DNA of 64,000 bases from Aureimonas sp. SK2 (GTDB lineage: Bacteria > Pseudomonadota > Alphaproteobacteria > Rhizobiales > Rhizobiaceae): assembly GCF_029813115.1 (NCBI RefSeq), contig NZ_JAPZDS010000015.1, forward strand, positions 57,779 to 121,778, in the 5' to 3' direction. Made by a program: the position numbers and the translations under genes. Below the pieces are notes generated by a model. That model was not told where the DNA came from, ran no database searches, and worked only from the letters and a program-made list of their open reading frames with translations. This document shows positions 1 through 9,405 of this stretch, piece after piece; positions within the stretch are counted from its first letter, which is position 1; each line of letters starts with the position of its first letter.

Positions 1-214
1 ACCGCTGGAGCGAGGCCGTGCCGACGATCCGGCCCTCGCTCTCGGCGACGATCAGCGTCAGGTTGGGATTGCCGTCGAACATCCGGCGCTTGACGGATTC
101 CACCGTCTCGAACGGCGTGCGCAGCGTGCCGAAGCGATAGCCGGGCAGGTTGCAGAGGATCGCGATGCCCTCCGCATCCCGTGGCTCGGCGGCGCGGATG
201 GAAACCTCGCTCAT
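1..214 (-). CDS. GNAT-family N-acetyltransferase, N-terminal part only
   Basis: The 71 visible codons start at ATG 214 and run off the left edge. The translation begins MSEVSIRAAEPRDAEGIA and continues to IVAESEGRIVGTASLQR, the usual beta1-alpha1-beta2-beta3 opening of the GNAT fold (acyl transfer from acetyl-CoA to an amine). The acetyl-CoA pocket lies outside the window, so substrate cannot be judged. It follows mnmE on the same strand with a 10-bp gap and is probably co-transcribed. In many Rhizobiales the gene after mnmE is mnmG (gidA); here an acetyltransferase comes first. Family call is good, function unknown. Confidence 0.8.
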   Translation of the reverse strand, partial: MSEVSIRAAEPRDAEGIAILCNLPGYRFGTLRTPFETVESVKRRMFDGNPNLTLIVAESEGRIVGTASLQR

Positions 215-224
215 CGCGCTCCCC

Positions 225-1535
225 TCATTTCCCGATGCAGAACTCGCCGAAGATCACGCCGAGAAGGTCCTCGACGCCGGTGCGGCCCGTCAAGCGTCCC
301 AAGCGGTCGGCGGCAAGGCGTAGCGTCTCCGCGGCGACTTCGGGGGGCAGGGCGACCGGGTCGTAACGCTCCAGGAACTCCAATGTGGCGGCGATCGCCT
401 CGCGCTGGCGCAGGCGCGTCGGGACGACGAGCGTCGGGTCTCCGGCCTTGGACCGCGCCGCCTCGGCGATGCGCTCGATGAGCGCGGCAAGGCCGGCTCC
501 GCTACGGGCGGAGATGGCGAGATCGAACTTTGCCGGCAAAGTTTCGGGTTCGAGATCGGCCTTGGTGCGCAGATGGAGGACCGGCGCCTCGGTCTCCAGA
601 GGCTCAGGCTCCTCGCCGGGCGCGACGAGATGAAGCACGAGGTCGGCTTCGTTCAACGCCTTGCGCGCCCGCTCGATGCCGATCGCCTCCACCACGTCGT
701 CGGACGCGCGCAGGCCCGCGGTGTCGGACACGCGCACGGGGATGCCGGCAAGATCGAGGCGCGTCTCGATCACGTCGCGCGTCGTGCCGGGGATCGGCGA
801 GACGATCGCGACCTCGCGCTCGGCCAGAGCGTTGAGGAGGCTGGACTTGCCGGCGTTCGGCGCGCCGGCGATCACGACGTGGAACCCGTCGCGCCAGATC
901 TCGCCCCGCTGCGCGGAGGCAAGGCTCGAGCGCATCTCGGCCGCGAGGGCGCCGACCTCGCGCGCCACCCCCGCCGACACGTCGTCCGAAACGTCTCCCT
1001 CGTCGGAAAAGTCGAACTCCGCCTCGATCAGCGCGCGGGCGCGCAGGAGGCGGCGCATCCAGCCGTCGGCGAGCCGCTTCAGGCCGCCCTCGGCCTGCGC
1101 CATCGCCTGGGCGCGCTGGCCTTCCGTCTCGGCGGCGAGGAGGTCGGCCAGCCCCTCCGCTTCCGTGAGGTCGATCCGCCCGTTCTCGAAGGCGCGGCGG
1201 GTGAACTCGCCCGCTTCCGCCAGCCGGATCCCGGGCAGGGCGGTCAGGGCAGCGAGCATGGCGCTCGCCACCGCGCGCCCGCCATGAACGTGAAACTCGG
1301 CGAGATCCTCGCCGGACACCGAGCCGGGCGCCGGAAAGAACAGGAGGAGGCCGCGGTCGATCGGCGCGCCGACGGCGTTCCGGAAGGTGCGAAGGCTCGC
1401 GCGGCGCGGCTCCGGCACGCCGCCGGCGGCGCTCTCCATCGCCAGGCGAGCGCCCGGCCCGCTGACGCGCAGCACGGCGATGCCGGCGGGCAGGGCGCCG
1501 GACGACAGCGCGGCGATGGTGTCGTCCGTCGTCAC
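225..1535 (-). CDS. mnmE: tRNA uridine-5-carboxymethylaminomethyl modification GTPase MnmE (TrmE)
   Basis: MnmE works with MnmG to make the (carboxymethyl)aminomethyl group on wobble uridine 34 of certain tRNAs. The 436-residue protein has the N-terminal tetrahydrofolate-binding fold (about 1-120), a helical domain, and an inserted G domain with P-loop GAPNAGKSS, switch region IPGTTRDV and DTAG. It ends in FCIGK, the C-x-G-K tail whose cysteine is needed for activity. Length is normal. The ATG overlaps the end of the YbaK gene by 4 bp, so translation is probably coupled. mnmE near rho and hemE is the usual arrangement near the origin of alphaproteobacteria. Confidence 0.96.
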   Translation of the reverse strand: MTTDDTIAALSSGALPAGIAVLRVSGPGARLAMESAAGGVPEPRRASLRTFRNAVGAPIDRGLLLFFPAPGSVSGEDLAEFHVHGGRAVASAMLAALTALPGIRLAEAGEFTRRAFENGRIDLTEAEGLADLLAAETEGQRAQAMAQAEGGLKRLADGWMRRLLRARALIEAEFDFSDEGDVSDDVSAGVAREVGALAAEMRSSLASAQRGEIWRDGFHVVIAGAPNAGKSSLLNALAEREVAIVSPIPGTTRDVIETRLDLAGIPVRVSDTAGLRASDDVVEAIGIERARKALNEADLVLHLVAPGEEPEPLETEAPVLHLRTKADLEPETLPAKFDLAISARSGAGLAALIERIAEAARSKAGDPTLVVPTRLRQREAIAATLEFLERYDPVALPPEVAAETLRLAADRLGRLTGRTGVEDLLGVIFGEFCIGK

Positions 1536-2017
1536 CGGACGTCGATCACCTCGGCATCGCAGGCGATGCGCAAGGGTTCGGGGACGGTCTCGAAGACGTG
1601 GAAGGGCGTGCCCGCCGCCGCCCAGACGAAGGGAAAGGCCAAGAGGTCGCGGTCCATGAAGGTGCGCAGCGGGGCCGGGGCGCCGAGCGGCGCGACGCCG
1701 CCGATGGCAAAGCCCGTCGCCTCCCGCACGAAATCGGCGTCGGCCCGGCCGAGCGGCTCGCCGATCACGGCGCCGACCGCCTTCTCGTTCACCCGGTTGG
1801 CGCCCGAGACGAGGAGGAGATAGGGCGTGCCCGTGTCCCGGCCCCGGAAGACCAGGCTCTTGACGATCTGCCCGACATCCACGGAGACAGCCGCGGCGGC
1901 CTCGTCGGCCGTGCGGGCGATCGTCTCGGTCTCCACCACGCGGATGGGCAGGCTCTTGGCCAGCGCCGCGATCTCGACGCGGCGCACGGCATCGGGTCGG
2001 GACGGTCGGTCGGACAT
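1532..2017 (-). CDS. YbaK/EbsC-family aminoacyl-tRNA deacylase
   Basis: This 161-residue protein has the single YbaK/ProX editing domain. Family members hydrolyse mischarged tRNAs (Cys-tRNAPro, Ala-tRNAPro) in trans. Visible hallmarks are the lysine in IVKSLVFRG, LLVSGANRVNEKA, and the glycine-rich FAIGGVAPLG loop. It is the shorter proline-editing type, with no synthetase domain attached. It precedes mnmE with a 4-bp overlap and lies downstream of the rho terminator, so it may have its own promoter in 2018-2078. The exact tRNA specificity cannot be told from sequence. Confidence 0.85.
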   Translation of the reverse strand: MSDRPSRPDAVRRVEIAALAKSLPIRVVETETIARTADEAAAAVSVDVGQIVKSLVFRGRDTGTPYLLLVSGANRVNEKAVGAVIGEPLGRADADFVREATGFAIGGVAPLGAPAPLRTFMDRDLLAFPFVWAAAGTPFHVFETVPEPLRIACDAEVIDVR

Positions 2018-2078
2018 GGGCAGGCTCCGCTGGCTGGTTCCCCTTCGCTCCTAGCGCATCGAGGCTCCTGCGCCCACG

Positions 2079-2107
2079 AAAAAGGCCGCCGTGTCGCCAC
2101 CGCGGCC
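2079..2107 (-). terminator. Rho-independent terminator after rho
   Basis: On the minus strand a GGCCGC/GCGGCC stem (arms at 2102-2107 and 2084-2089) with a 12-nt loop is followed directly by five T residues (A-run 2079-2083 on the plus strand). It sits 27 bp beyond the rho stop codon. Confidence 0.7.
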
Positions 2108-2133
2108 CCCGAAGGCGTGAAGGGCGGATGCCC

Positions 2134-3399
<1,266 letters not shown>

Positions 3400-3559
3400 G
3401 GAAGGGGCTCCAACCCCATCCGGACCTTCGAGGCCACGCGGCATGGGGGCGTAAACAGACGGGGGAAGGGTCAGGCCGGAACGAGGATGGACATGTTCGG
3501 CTGAAGGGGCGGGACGGCAGGCATGGCCGCGTCGCGCCGGAGGCGGGATACGCCGATTC

Positions 3560-3588
3560 CTATAGTCGCGCTCGCGGCGAAGCGCAAG
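3560..3588 (-). promoter_or_regulatory. Candidate rho promoter (-35 CTTGCG, 17-bp spacer, -10 CTATAG)
   Basis: On the minus strand CTTGCG (3583-3588) and CTATAG (3560-3565) are exactly 17 bp apart, close to the alphaproteobacterial housekeeping consensus CTTGAC-N17-CTATAT. Transcription would begin near 3553, about 150 nt before the rho start codon. Confidence 0.5.
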
Positions 3589-3600
3589 GGCGGACGGCTT

Positions 3601-4194
3601 TCAGATGGGGTCGAGCCCCAGTTGCCGCAAGGCGTCGGCCACCACGGCGTCCGGCGTCTGCTCCACCGAGACCCGCACGCCGTCCTCGCCGTCATTCAGG
3701 GGCTCGAAGTCGGCATATTGCGAGGCGAGCAGCGAGGGCGGCATGTAGTGGCCCTTCCGCTTCTCCATGCGCTCGCGGATCACCGCCTCGTCGGCCGTCA
3801 GTTCCACGAAGCGCACGCGGGCCGAAGCCCCGCGCAACACGTCGCGATAGCGCCGCTTCAGCGCCGAGCAGGTGATCACCGCCGAGCGTCCGGCCGCCGC
3901 CTCCCCGGACACCCAGTCGCGGATCGCCAGGAGCCACGGCGCCCGGTCCTCGTCGTTCAGCGGAATGCCCGCCGACATCTTGTCGATATTGGCCTTGGGG
4001 TGGAACTCGTCGGCCTCGGCGAAGACCCAGCCGAGCCTTGTCGCCAGCCCCTTGGCCGTGGTCGTCTTGCCGGTGCCGGACGGGCCCATCACGACGAGGC
4101 AGACGGGGCGGTCGGACGCTTGGACTTCGGACAAGGGGGTCGGCTCCGGCGAGAAACGATCCGCGTTAGATCGCATAGCCCAACCCAAAGGCAA
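3601..4194 (-). CDS. gntK: Gluconokinase (thermoresistant GntK type)
   Basis: It phosphorylates D-gluconate to 6-phosphogluconate with ATP, feeding the Entner-Doudoroff and pentose phosphate routes. The P-loop GPSGTGKTTTAKGL is at about residue 37. It is followed by the GntK signature FAEADEFHPKANIDKMSAGIP and the SALKRRYRD segment. At 197 residues it is longer than the usual 160-175 because of an unconserved N-terminus; ATG 4176 would give a shorter form. It sits between hemJ and rho on the same strand, 5 bp after hemJ. A sugar kinase is not a usual member of this conserved block, so it is probably a later insertion. No gluconate permease or gnd/edd genes are nearby. Confidence 0.93.
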   Translation of the reverse strand: MPLGWAMRSNADRFSPEPTPLSEVQASDRPVCLVVMGPSGTGKTTTAKGLATRLGWVFAEADEFHPKANIDKMSAGIPLNDEDRAPWLLAIRDWVSGEAAAGRSAVITCSALKRRYRDVLRGASARVRFVELTADEAVIRERMEKRKGHYMPPSLLASQYADFEPLNDGEDGVRVSVEQTPDAVVADALRQLGLDPI

Positions 4195-4199
4195 GCCGC

Positions 4200-4727
4200 T
4201 CAGAACGGCTTCACCACCACGAGGATCACGATCACCACCATCAGGAGGGCCGGCACCTCGTTCATGATCCGCCAGTGGCGGCTCGACTTGGTGATCTCGT
4301 CCCGCTCCAGCCGCTTACGCGAGGCCGACAGATAGCCATGGAGGCCCGAGAGCAGCACCACGAACAGGACCTTGGCGTGCAGCCAGCCGCCCCGGAAGGC
4401 GAAGACCTCGATCGCCAGCCACAGGCCCGCCACCCAGGTCACGATCATCGCCGGGTTGATGATGCCGCGCATCAGGCGCCGCTCCATCACCTTGAACGTC
4501 TCGGCCTGCGGCGAGCCCACCCCCGCCTCCGTGTGGTAGACGAAGAGCCGCGGCAGATACAGCATCCCCGCCATCCAGGAGATCACCGCCAGGACGTGCA
4601 GGCTCTTCACCCAGAGTTGCGCCTCCAAGGGCACGAAGCCGAACAGCACCACCGCCAGCACCACGCCGCCCGCCAGCGAATACAGGAGCGAACGGTCCTT
4701 CTGGGCGGGCTTGGGCGAAACGGTCAT
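4200..4727 (-). CDS. hemJ: Protoporphyrinogen oxidase HemJ (UPF0093 membrane protein)
   Basis: HemJ oxidises protoporphyrinogen IX to protoporphyrin IX in haem synthesis and is the usual form in alphaproteobacteria. The 175-residue protein has four or five predicted membrane helices and the family signature SLHVLAVISWMAGMLYLPRL followed by FVYH, with the conserved histidines. The C-terminal half keeps the ARKRLERDEITKS-SRHWR region and ends in a hydrophobic helix. It lies downstream of hemE on the same strand, separated only by a dispersed repeat, so two haem genes are clustered. Confidence 0.92.
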   Translation of the reverse strand: MTVSPKPAQKDRSLLYSLAGGVVLAVVLFGFVPLEAQLWVKSLHVLAVISWMAGMLYLPRLFVYHTEAGVGSPQAETFKVMERRLMRGIINPAMIVTWVAGLWLAIEVFAFRGGWLHAKVLFVVLLSGLHGYLSASRKRLERDEITKSSRHWRIMNEVPALLMVVIVILVVVKPF

Positions 4728-4801
4728 GGCATCCTCCGGACGATCATCCCGCCTGCCTAGTCGAGAACCGCTCCAAACGGAAGCGGCTGGGGGCGAGGGA
4801 T

Positions 4802-4938
4802 GGCGGGGCTGCCGCCCCGGTCCCCGCTCGGGAAGGAATTCCCGAACCCTTCTTTTCGTCTGGGACTTTTCCGAAGGTGAGGAGGGGTCCAGGGGAAATC
4901 ATTTCCCCTGGCGGGGTCCGGGGGCAGCGCCCCCGTCT
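4802..4938. repeat. Dispersed palindromic mosaic repeat, copy 1
   Basis: This element between hemE and hemJ is nearly identical in its two outer parts to 32138-32318. It contains several small inverted repeats: GGGGC/GCCCC, CGGGAA/TTCCCG, AGGGGAAAT/ATTTCCCCT with a 1-nt loop, and GGGGGC/GCCCCC. The layout resembles the intergenic mosaic elements described in Rhizobiaceae. It contains no gene. It follows hemE by 5 bp and could end or stabilise its transcript. Confidence 0.85.
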
Positions 4939-4943
4939 GTCCC

Positions 4944-5966
4944 TCACCCCTGCCGCACCCGTTCGACGAGGCGCTCGACGTGGGCGATCGGCGCGTCTGG
5001 CGTGATGCCGTGGCCGAGGTTGAAGACAAGGGGGCCTGCCCCGAGGTGTTCGAGGATGGCGTCGATGCCCTCGTCGAGGGCATGGCCGCCGGCGATGAGG
5101 CGGAGCGGGTCGAGATTGCCCTGGACGGGGCCTGTCGTCTGAAGCTCGGCGGCGAAGGAGAAGGGGACGGACCAGTCGAGGCCGACCGCGTCGACGCCGG
5201 TCCCAGTTCGGTAGGCGGGCAGGAGGGGGCCGGCGCCCTTGGGAAAGCCGATGATGCGGACACCGGGAACGGCCGCGCGCACGCGCTCGACGATGCGGCG
5301 GGTGGGCGCGATCGAAAAGCGGTGGAAGGAGAGTTCGTCGAGAACGCCGGCCCAGGAATCGAAGATCTGGACGCAGTCGGCGCCGGCCTGGAGCTGGCGG
5401 ATCAGGTATTCAACGCTCATCTCGGCCAGCAGCGCGAGAAGTTCGTCCATCGCCTCCGGGTGCGCGTAGGCGAAACGCCGGGCGGGCGCCTGGTCGGGCG
5501 TGCCGTGGCCGGCGATCATGTAGGTCGCGACGGTCCAGGGCGCGCCGCAGAAGCCGATCAGGGCCGTCTCGGCCGGCAGCTCGGCACGCAGGCGCGCGAC
5601 GGTGGCGATCACGGGCGCGAGATGCGTGTCGGCGTTGGTCGGATCGAGCCCCCCGATCTCGTGCGGGGCGATCGGGTCCATCTGCGGCCCCTCGCCCTGC
5701 ACGAAGCGGACGTTTCGGCGCAGGGCGTCGGGAATGACGAGGATGTCGGAGAACAGGATCGCCGCGTCGAAGCCGAAGCGGCGGATCGGCTGGAGCGTGA
5801 CCTCCGTGGCGAGGTCCGGATTGTAGCAGAGGTCGAGGAAGCCGCCGGCCTTGGCGCGCGTCTCGCGATATTCGGGCAGATACCGTCCGGCCTGGCGCAT
5901 CAGCCAGATCGGGGGCGGGAACACGGTCTCGCCGGCGAGAACGCGGTTGAGCTTGCGCTCTTGCAT
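4944..5966 (-). CDS. hemE: Uroporphyrinogen decarboxylase
   Basis: HemE removes four carboxyl groups from uroporphyrinogen III to give coproporphyrinogen III. The protein (340 residues from ATG 5966) begins [13 protein letters not shown] and has the substrate-site motif [16 protein letters not shown] near the N-terminus, [24 protein letters not shown], and the C-terminal FNLGHGI with its conserved histidine. The start was chosen because AAAGGTG precedes it and conservation begins there; the open frame continues 66 codons further upstream without similarity. hemE borders the replication origin in Caulobacter, Rickettsia and Sinorhizobium, which guides the reading of the gap upstream of it. Confidence 0.97.
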   Translation of the reverse strand: MQERKLNRVLAGETVFPPPIWLMRQAGRYLPEYRETRAKAGGFLDLCYNPDLATEVTLQPIRRFGFDAAILFSDILVIPDALRRNVRFVQGEGPQMDPIAPHEIGGLDPTNADTHLAPVIATVARLRAELPAETALIGFCGAPWTVATYMIAGHGTPDQAPARRFAYAHPEAMDELLALLAEMSVEYLIRQLQAGADCVQIFDSWAGVLDELSFHRFSIAPTRRIVERVRAAVPGVRIIGFPKGAGPLLPAYRTGTGVDAVGLDWSVPFSFAAELQTTGPVQGNLDPLRLIAGGHALDEGIDAILEHLGAGPLVFNLGHGITPDAPIAHVERLVERVRQG

Positions 5967-6577
5967 GGAACACCTTTCGCGGGACGGCACGGGGGCGCGA
6001 GGAGGGATGCCTCTTGAGCCGAGCCCCGTCCAGCCCCTTTCGATGCGGGAAGGATGGAAGACGCCGGCCGGTCTCCAGATAGCCCGACGGGTTTTCCCGT
6101 CCGCCCCTCTTAGAAAAGAAATCCATGAAAAGAGAGATTCTGATTCTATGAGTCGGTGGATCACGGGAATTCACAACCGTCCCGCCGACGAGGCCGAACC
6201 GTCGTGCGCCCGAGGTTCAGGCCTGCGGCGGAAATGGGGCAGGCGCGTCAACGCCTTGGGCAGAATCGTGGCACCCGGTCTTGGAGACGTGTCCCCGAAG
6301 TTCACAAGCGCTCGGGCACAGGCCGCGGTGGTCCGCGAACTGTGGATGACGGCGAGGTTTTCAAAAGGGCGAAAAAGGCTTGGAGGCCGGGAGGGCCGCG
6401 CGTCCCCTGATTCCCACAAGGGGCCGGAAAGACCGGGGGTTCCCCCGCCCGCCGCTTGCGCCGGGCCGCAGAATCGAGTCCGCCTTTCCCGTCGGGTTTG
6501 CGCCTCTCGCAGCGTCCAATAAACAGGGCGAGTTTGAACAAAGGTTTAATGGGTGCGGCAACGGCCCGGAAAGGATG
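5967..6577. other. oriC: Putative chromosomal replication origin (oriC) between hemE and maf
   Basis: This 0.6-kb stretch has no convincing gene. It holds an AT-rich tract (about 6110-6154), a DnaA-box-like site, and seven GANTC sites (6136, 6142, 6150, 6263, 6409, 6471, 6476) in 345 bp; GANTC is the CcrM methylation site of alphaproteobacteria. The genes point away from it on both sides: hemE, hemJ, rho, mnmE leftward and maf, aroE, coaE, dnaQ rightward. Known origins in Caulobacter and Sinorhizobium lie next to hemE. The usual RP001 (DUF299) gene between origin and maf is missing here. The gap must also hold the hemE and maf promoters, which I could not place with confidence. Confidence 0.7.
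6341..6349 (-). promoter_or_regulatory. DnaA-box-like site (TCATCCACA on minus strand)
   Basis: The 9-mer matches TTATCCACA at 8 of 9 positions and lies within the hemE-maf gap. Weaker partial matches (GAATTCACA at 6168-6175 region, TTCCCACAA at 6411) were seen but differ at two or more positions. Confidence 0.45.
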
Positions 6578-6583
6578 ATGGCG

Positions 6584-7180
6584 ATGGGAGGACTGATCCT
6601 CGCCTCGGGGAGCCGCCACCGGCAGGCGCTTCTGCGGCAGGCCGGCATCGAGGCCGAGGCCGATCCCTCGACGCTGGACGAGCGGCTGGTGGAAGCGCCG
6701 CTGAAGGAGTCCGGCGCGACGCCGGACGAGGTCGCGCTGGTTCTGGCCGAGGCCAAGGCCGTGGACGTGTCGGAGCGCCGGCGGCAAGCGCTGGTGATCG
6801 GGGCGGACCAGGTCCTGTCGGTGGGCGACGAGATCCTGCACAAGCCGGCCGACATGGAGGCCGCGCGCCGCACGCTCCTGAAGCTGTCGGGCCGCACCCA
6901 TCATCTCGACAGCGCCGTGGTGCTGGCGCGGGACGGCGAGGCCCTGTGGCGGCACGTCTCGCGCGCCTCCATCACCTTTCGGGACCTTTCCCCGCCCGAG
7001 ATCGGGCGCTATCTCGCCGCCGCCGGCGACGTCGTCCTGTCCAGCGTCGGCGCCTATCAGGTGGAAGGGCGCGGTCTGCAGCTCATGGAGCGGATCGAGG
7101 GCGACCTCTTCACGATCATCGGCCTGCCCATGCTGCCCTTGATCGCCGAGCTGCGGGCACGGGGGGCGCTGGATGCGTAA
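6584..7180 (+). CDS. maf: Maf-family nucleoside triphosphate pyrophosphatase
   Basis: Maf proteins hydrolyse non-canonical or modified nucleoside triphosphates to monophosphates, limiting their entry into nucleic acids. The protein begins [17 protein letters not shown], with the S-x-S-x-R phosphate-binding motif, and continues with [18 protein letters not shown] and the [12 protein letters not shown] stretch. Two other ATGs lie at 6575 and 6578, but the Shine-Dalgarno-like GGAAAGG (6568-6574) is best spaced for ATG 6584. It is the first gene right of the putative origin and overlaps aroE by 8 bp, the conserved maf-aroE-coaE-dnaQ order. Confidence 0.92.
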   Translation: MGGLILASGSRHRQALLRQAGIEAEADPSTLDERLVEAPLKESGATPDEVALVLAEAKAVDVSERRRQALVIGADQVLSVGDEILHKPADMEAARRTLLKLSGRTHHLDSAVVLARDGEALWRHVSRASITFRDLSPPEIGRYLAAAGDVVLSSVGAYQVEGRGLQLMERIEGDLFTIIGLPMLPLIAELRARGALDA

Positions 7181-8000
7181 GGCCTTCGTTACAGGCTGGC
7201 CGATCGGCCATTCGCGCTCGCCGCTGATCCACGGCACCTGGCTGCGCGATCTCGGCATCGCCGGGTCCTACGAGAAGATCGCGGTGCGGCCGGAGGAGTT
7301 TTCGGCCTTTCTGGAAGGCCTGGAAGCCAAGGGTTTCGTCGGCGGCAACGTCACCATTCCCCACAAGGAGGCGGCCTTTGCCGCCTGCGCGCGTCTCGAC
7401 CCGGCGGCGGAGGCGATCGGGGCGGTCAATACGCTCTGGTTCGAGGACGGGCGGCTCGTCGGCGGCAACACGGACGCCTACGGCTTTTCCGCCAACCTGG
7501 ACGAGCGCCTGCCCGGCTGGCGCGACGCCGGAACGGCCGTGGTGCTCGGCGCCGGGGGCGCGGCACGCGCGGTGGTCCATGCCTTGAGGGAGGCGGGCGT
7601 CGCCCGGATCACCGTTCTCAACCGCACCCGCGAACGGGCCGAGCGGCTGGCGGAGGCCTTCGGCGCACAGGCAGGAGGGGAAGACGCGTTCGAGCGGGTC
7701 GCAAGCGCATGCGACCTCGTCGTCAACACCAAGCCCGCCGACCCGGCAGGTCTGACGGAAGCCGACATCCGCGCCGTTGCGGCCCTGCCCGCCGAAGCGC
7801 TCGTCACCGACATCGTCTACGCTCCGCTGGAGACGGCGATCCTGAAGGCCGCCGCCGCGCGGGGCCTTCGCACGGCCGACGGGCTCGGCATGCTGCTGCA
7901 TCAGGCCGTGCCGGGCTTCGAGCGCTGGTTCGGCCGGCGGCCCGCCGTGAGCGAGGCCCTGCGCGCGGCGGTGATCGCCGACATCGAGCGGCCGGCATGA
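7173..8000 (+). CDS. aroE: Shikimate dehydrogenase (NADP+)
   Basis: AroE reduces 3-dehydroshikimate to shikimate in the chorismate pathway for aromatic amino acids. The 275-residue protein has the substrate-domain motif [14 protein letters not shown], the catalytic lysine in [11 protein letters not shown], the aspartate in NTDAYGF, and the Rossmann loop [16 protein letters not shown] followed by [12 protein letters not shown]. The C-terminal [18 protein letters not shown] is also typical. Length is normal. It overlaps maf by 8 bp and coaE by 4 bp, so the genes are translationally coupled. Confidence 0.96.
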   Translation: MRKAFVTGWPIGHSRSPLIHGTWLRDLGIAGSYEKIAVRPEEFSAFLEGLEAKGFVGGNVTIPHKEAAFAACARLDPAAEAIGAVNTLWFEDGRLVGGNTDAYGFSANLDERLPGWRDAGTAVVLGAGGAARAVVHALREAGVARITVLNRTRERAERLAEAFGAQAGGEDAFERVASACDLVVNTKPADPAGLTEADIRAVAALPAEALVTDIVYAPLETAILKAAAARGLRTADGLGMLLHQAVPGFERWFGRRPAVSEALRAAVIADIERPA

Positions 8001-8590
8001 CGATCCTCGGCCTCACCGGCTCCATCGGCATGGGCAAGTCGACCACCGCCGCGATGTTCGAGGCGCTGGGCGTGCCCGTCCACTCGGCCGACGCGGCGGT
8101 GCATCGCCTTTATGCCGGCCGGGCGGCTCCCCTGGTGGAAGCGCGCTTTCCCGGCACGGTGCGGGGCGGCGTGGTGGACCGCGCGGCGCTGGGCGCGCGC
8201 GTCCTCGGCGACCGGCAGGCGCTCGCCGACCTCGAGGCCATCGTCCACCCGCTGGTGCGCGAGGAGAAAGGGGCGTTTCTGGAAGCCGCGCGCGCGGGCG
8301 GCGCCCGGCTCGCCGTCCTCGACATTCCGCTCCTCTACGAGACGGGCGGGGAGGGGCGGGTGGACGCCGTTCTCGTTGTCACCGCGCCGCCGGAGGTGCA
8401 GCGGGCGCGCGTGCTCGCCCGGCCGGGCATGACGGCGGAGAAGTTCGAGGCGATCCTCGCCAGCCAGATGCCGGATGCCGAGAAGCGCACCCGCGCCGAT
8501 TTCGTGATCGACACGGGGGAAGGGCTCGAGGCGGCGAGGGCGGCCGTCCGGGGGATCGTCGAGAGGTTCGGGGCGCTTCCCGGGACTTGA
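7997..8590 (+). CDS. coaE: Dephospho-CoA kinase
   Basis: CoaE performs the last step of coenzyme A synthesis, phosphorylating the 3' hydroxyl of the ribose of dephospho-CoA. The start is ATG 7997, overlapping the aroE stop as ATGA. The protein (197 residues) opens with [21 protein letters not shown], whose P-loop is normal, then has [21 protein letters not shown] and the lid region [21 protein letters not shown]. Nothing is missing compared with the family. The first CoA gene, coaA, is 19 kb further right. Confidence 0.96.
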   Translation: MTILGLTGSIGMGKSTTAAMFEALGVPVHSADAAVHRLYAGRAAPLVEARFPGTVRGGVVDRAALGARVLGDRQALADLEAIVHPLVREEKGAFLEAARAGGARLAVLDIPLLYETGGEGRVDAVLVVTAPPEVQRARVLARPGMTAEKFEAILASQMPDAEKRTRADFVIDTGEGLEAARAAVRGIVERFGALPGT

Positions 8591-8647
8591 GGCTTGCGCG
8601 CGGGCGCCGGCTGTCCGACATGGAGAGGGACAGCCGAGGGAAGTTCC

Positions 8648-9358
8648 ATGCGCGAGATCGTCTTCGACACCGAAACCACGGGCCTCGACTTCGCCGAGGA
8701 CCGCGTGATCGAGATCGGCGGCATCGAGCTCTGGAACCACATTCCGACGGGGCGCGAGTTCCACCGCTTCATCCGCCCACAGGGCCGCAAGGTCGATCCC
8801 GGCGCCTTCGACATCCACGGGATTTCCGACGACTTCCTGAAGGACAAGCCGGTCTTCGCCGAGGTGGTGGACGACTTCCTCGCCTTCTTCGACGATGCCC
8901 GCCTGATCGCGCACAACGGCACGTTCGACATGCGCTTCATCAACGCGGAACTCGCCCGCCTCGATCGGCCGCCGATTCCGAACGAGCGCCTGATCGACAC
9001 GCTCACCATGGCGCGGCGCAAGTTTCCGATGGCGCCGGCCACCCTCGACGCCCTCTGCTCGCGTTTCTCCATCGACACCTCAAAGCGCGACAAGCACGGG
9101 GCGCTGGTCGATTCGGAGCTGCTCGCACAGGTCTATATCGAGCTGATCGGCGGCAAGCAGTCCGCCCTGAAGCTCGTGACGGAGGACGAGGCGCGGGCGA
9201 ACGAGGGCTTAGGCACTGGCGTCCGGCGCAGCCTTCCGCCGCGCCCGGCGCCGCTCGCCCCCCGCCTCACGGCGGCCGAGGTCGAGGCGCACCGCGCCTT
9301 CGTGTCCGGGCTCGGAGACGCGGCCCTCTGGCGCCGCGTCGAAGGCTTCGAGAGCTGA
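8648..9358 (+). CDS. dnaQ: DNA polymerase III epsilon subunit (3'-5' proofreading exonuclease)
   Basis: This is the DEDDh proofreading exonuclease of the replicase. The 236-residue protein has Exo I DTETTGLDF, Exo II HNGTFDMRFINAEL and Exo III with the catalytic histidine and aspartate in KHGALVDSELLAQVYIEL. The C-terminal tail (about 180-236), rich in Pro and Arg, would bind the alpha subunit. ATG 8648 is preceded by GAGGGA with a 6-nt spacer. It follows coaE by 57 bp in the conserved origin-side block. Confidence 0.96.
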   Translation: MREIVFDTETTGLDFAEDRVIEIGGIELWNHIPTGREFHRFIRPQGRKVDPGAFDIHGISDDFLKDKPVFAEVVDDFLAFFDDARLIAHNGTFDMRFINAELARLDRPPIPNERLIDTLTMARRKFPMAPATLDALCSRFSIDTSKRDKHGALVDSELLAQVYIELIGGKQSALKLVTEDEARANEGLGTGVRRSLPPRPAPLAPRLTAAEVEAHRAFVSGLGDAALWRRVEGFES

Positions 9359-9405
9359 CGGCGGGACGGCTGTTCACAGGTCGTCCAAGCGCCTAAGAGC
9401 GGGGC

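Noticed and set aside
573..1823. A plus-strand frame of 416 codons opposite mnmE
   Set aside because: Antisense to mnmE and the YbaK gene, with no family similarity.
6410..6420. Further DnaA boxes in the hemE-maf gap
   Set aside because: Partial matches such as TTCCCACAA differ from the consensus at two or three positions, too weak to list.
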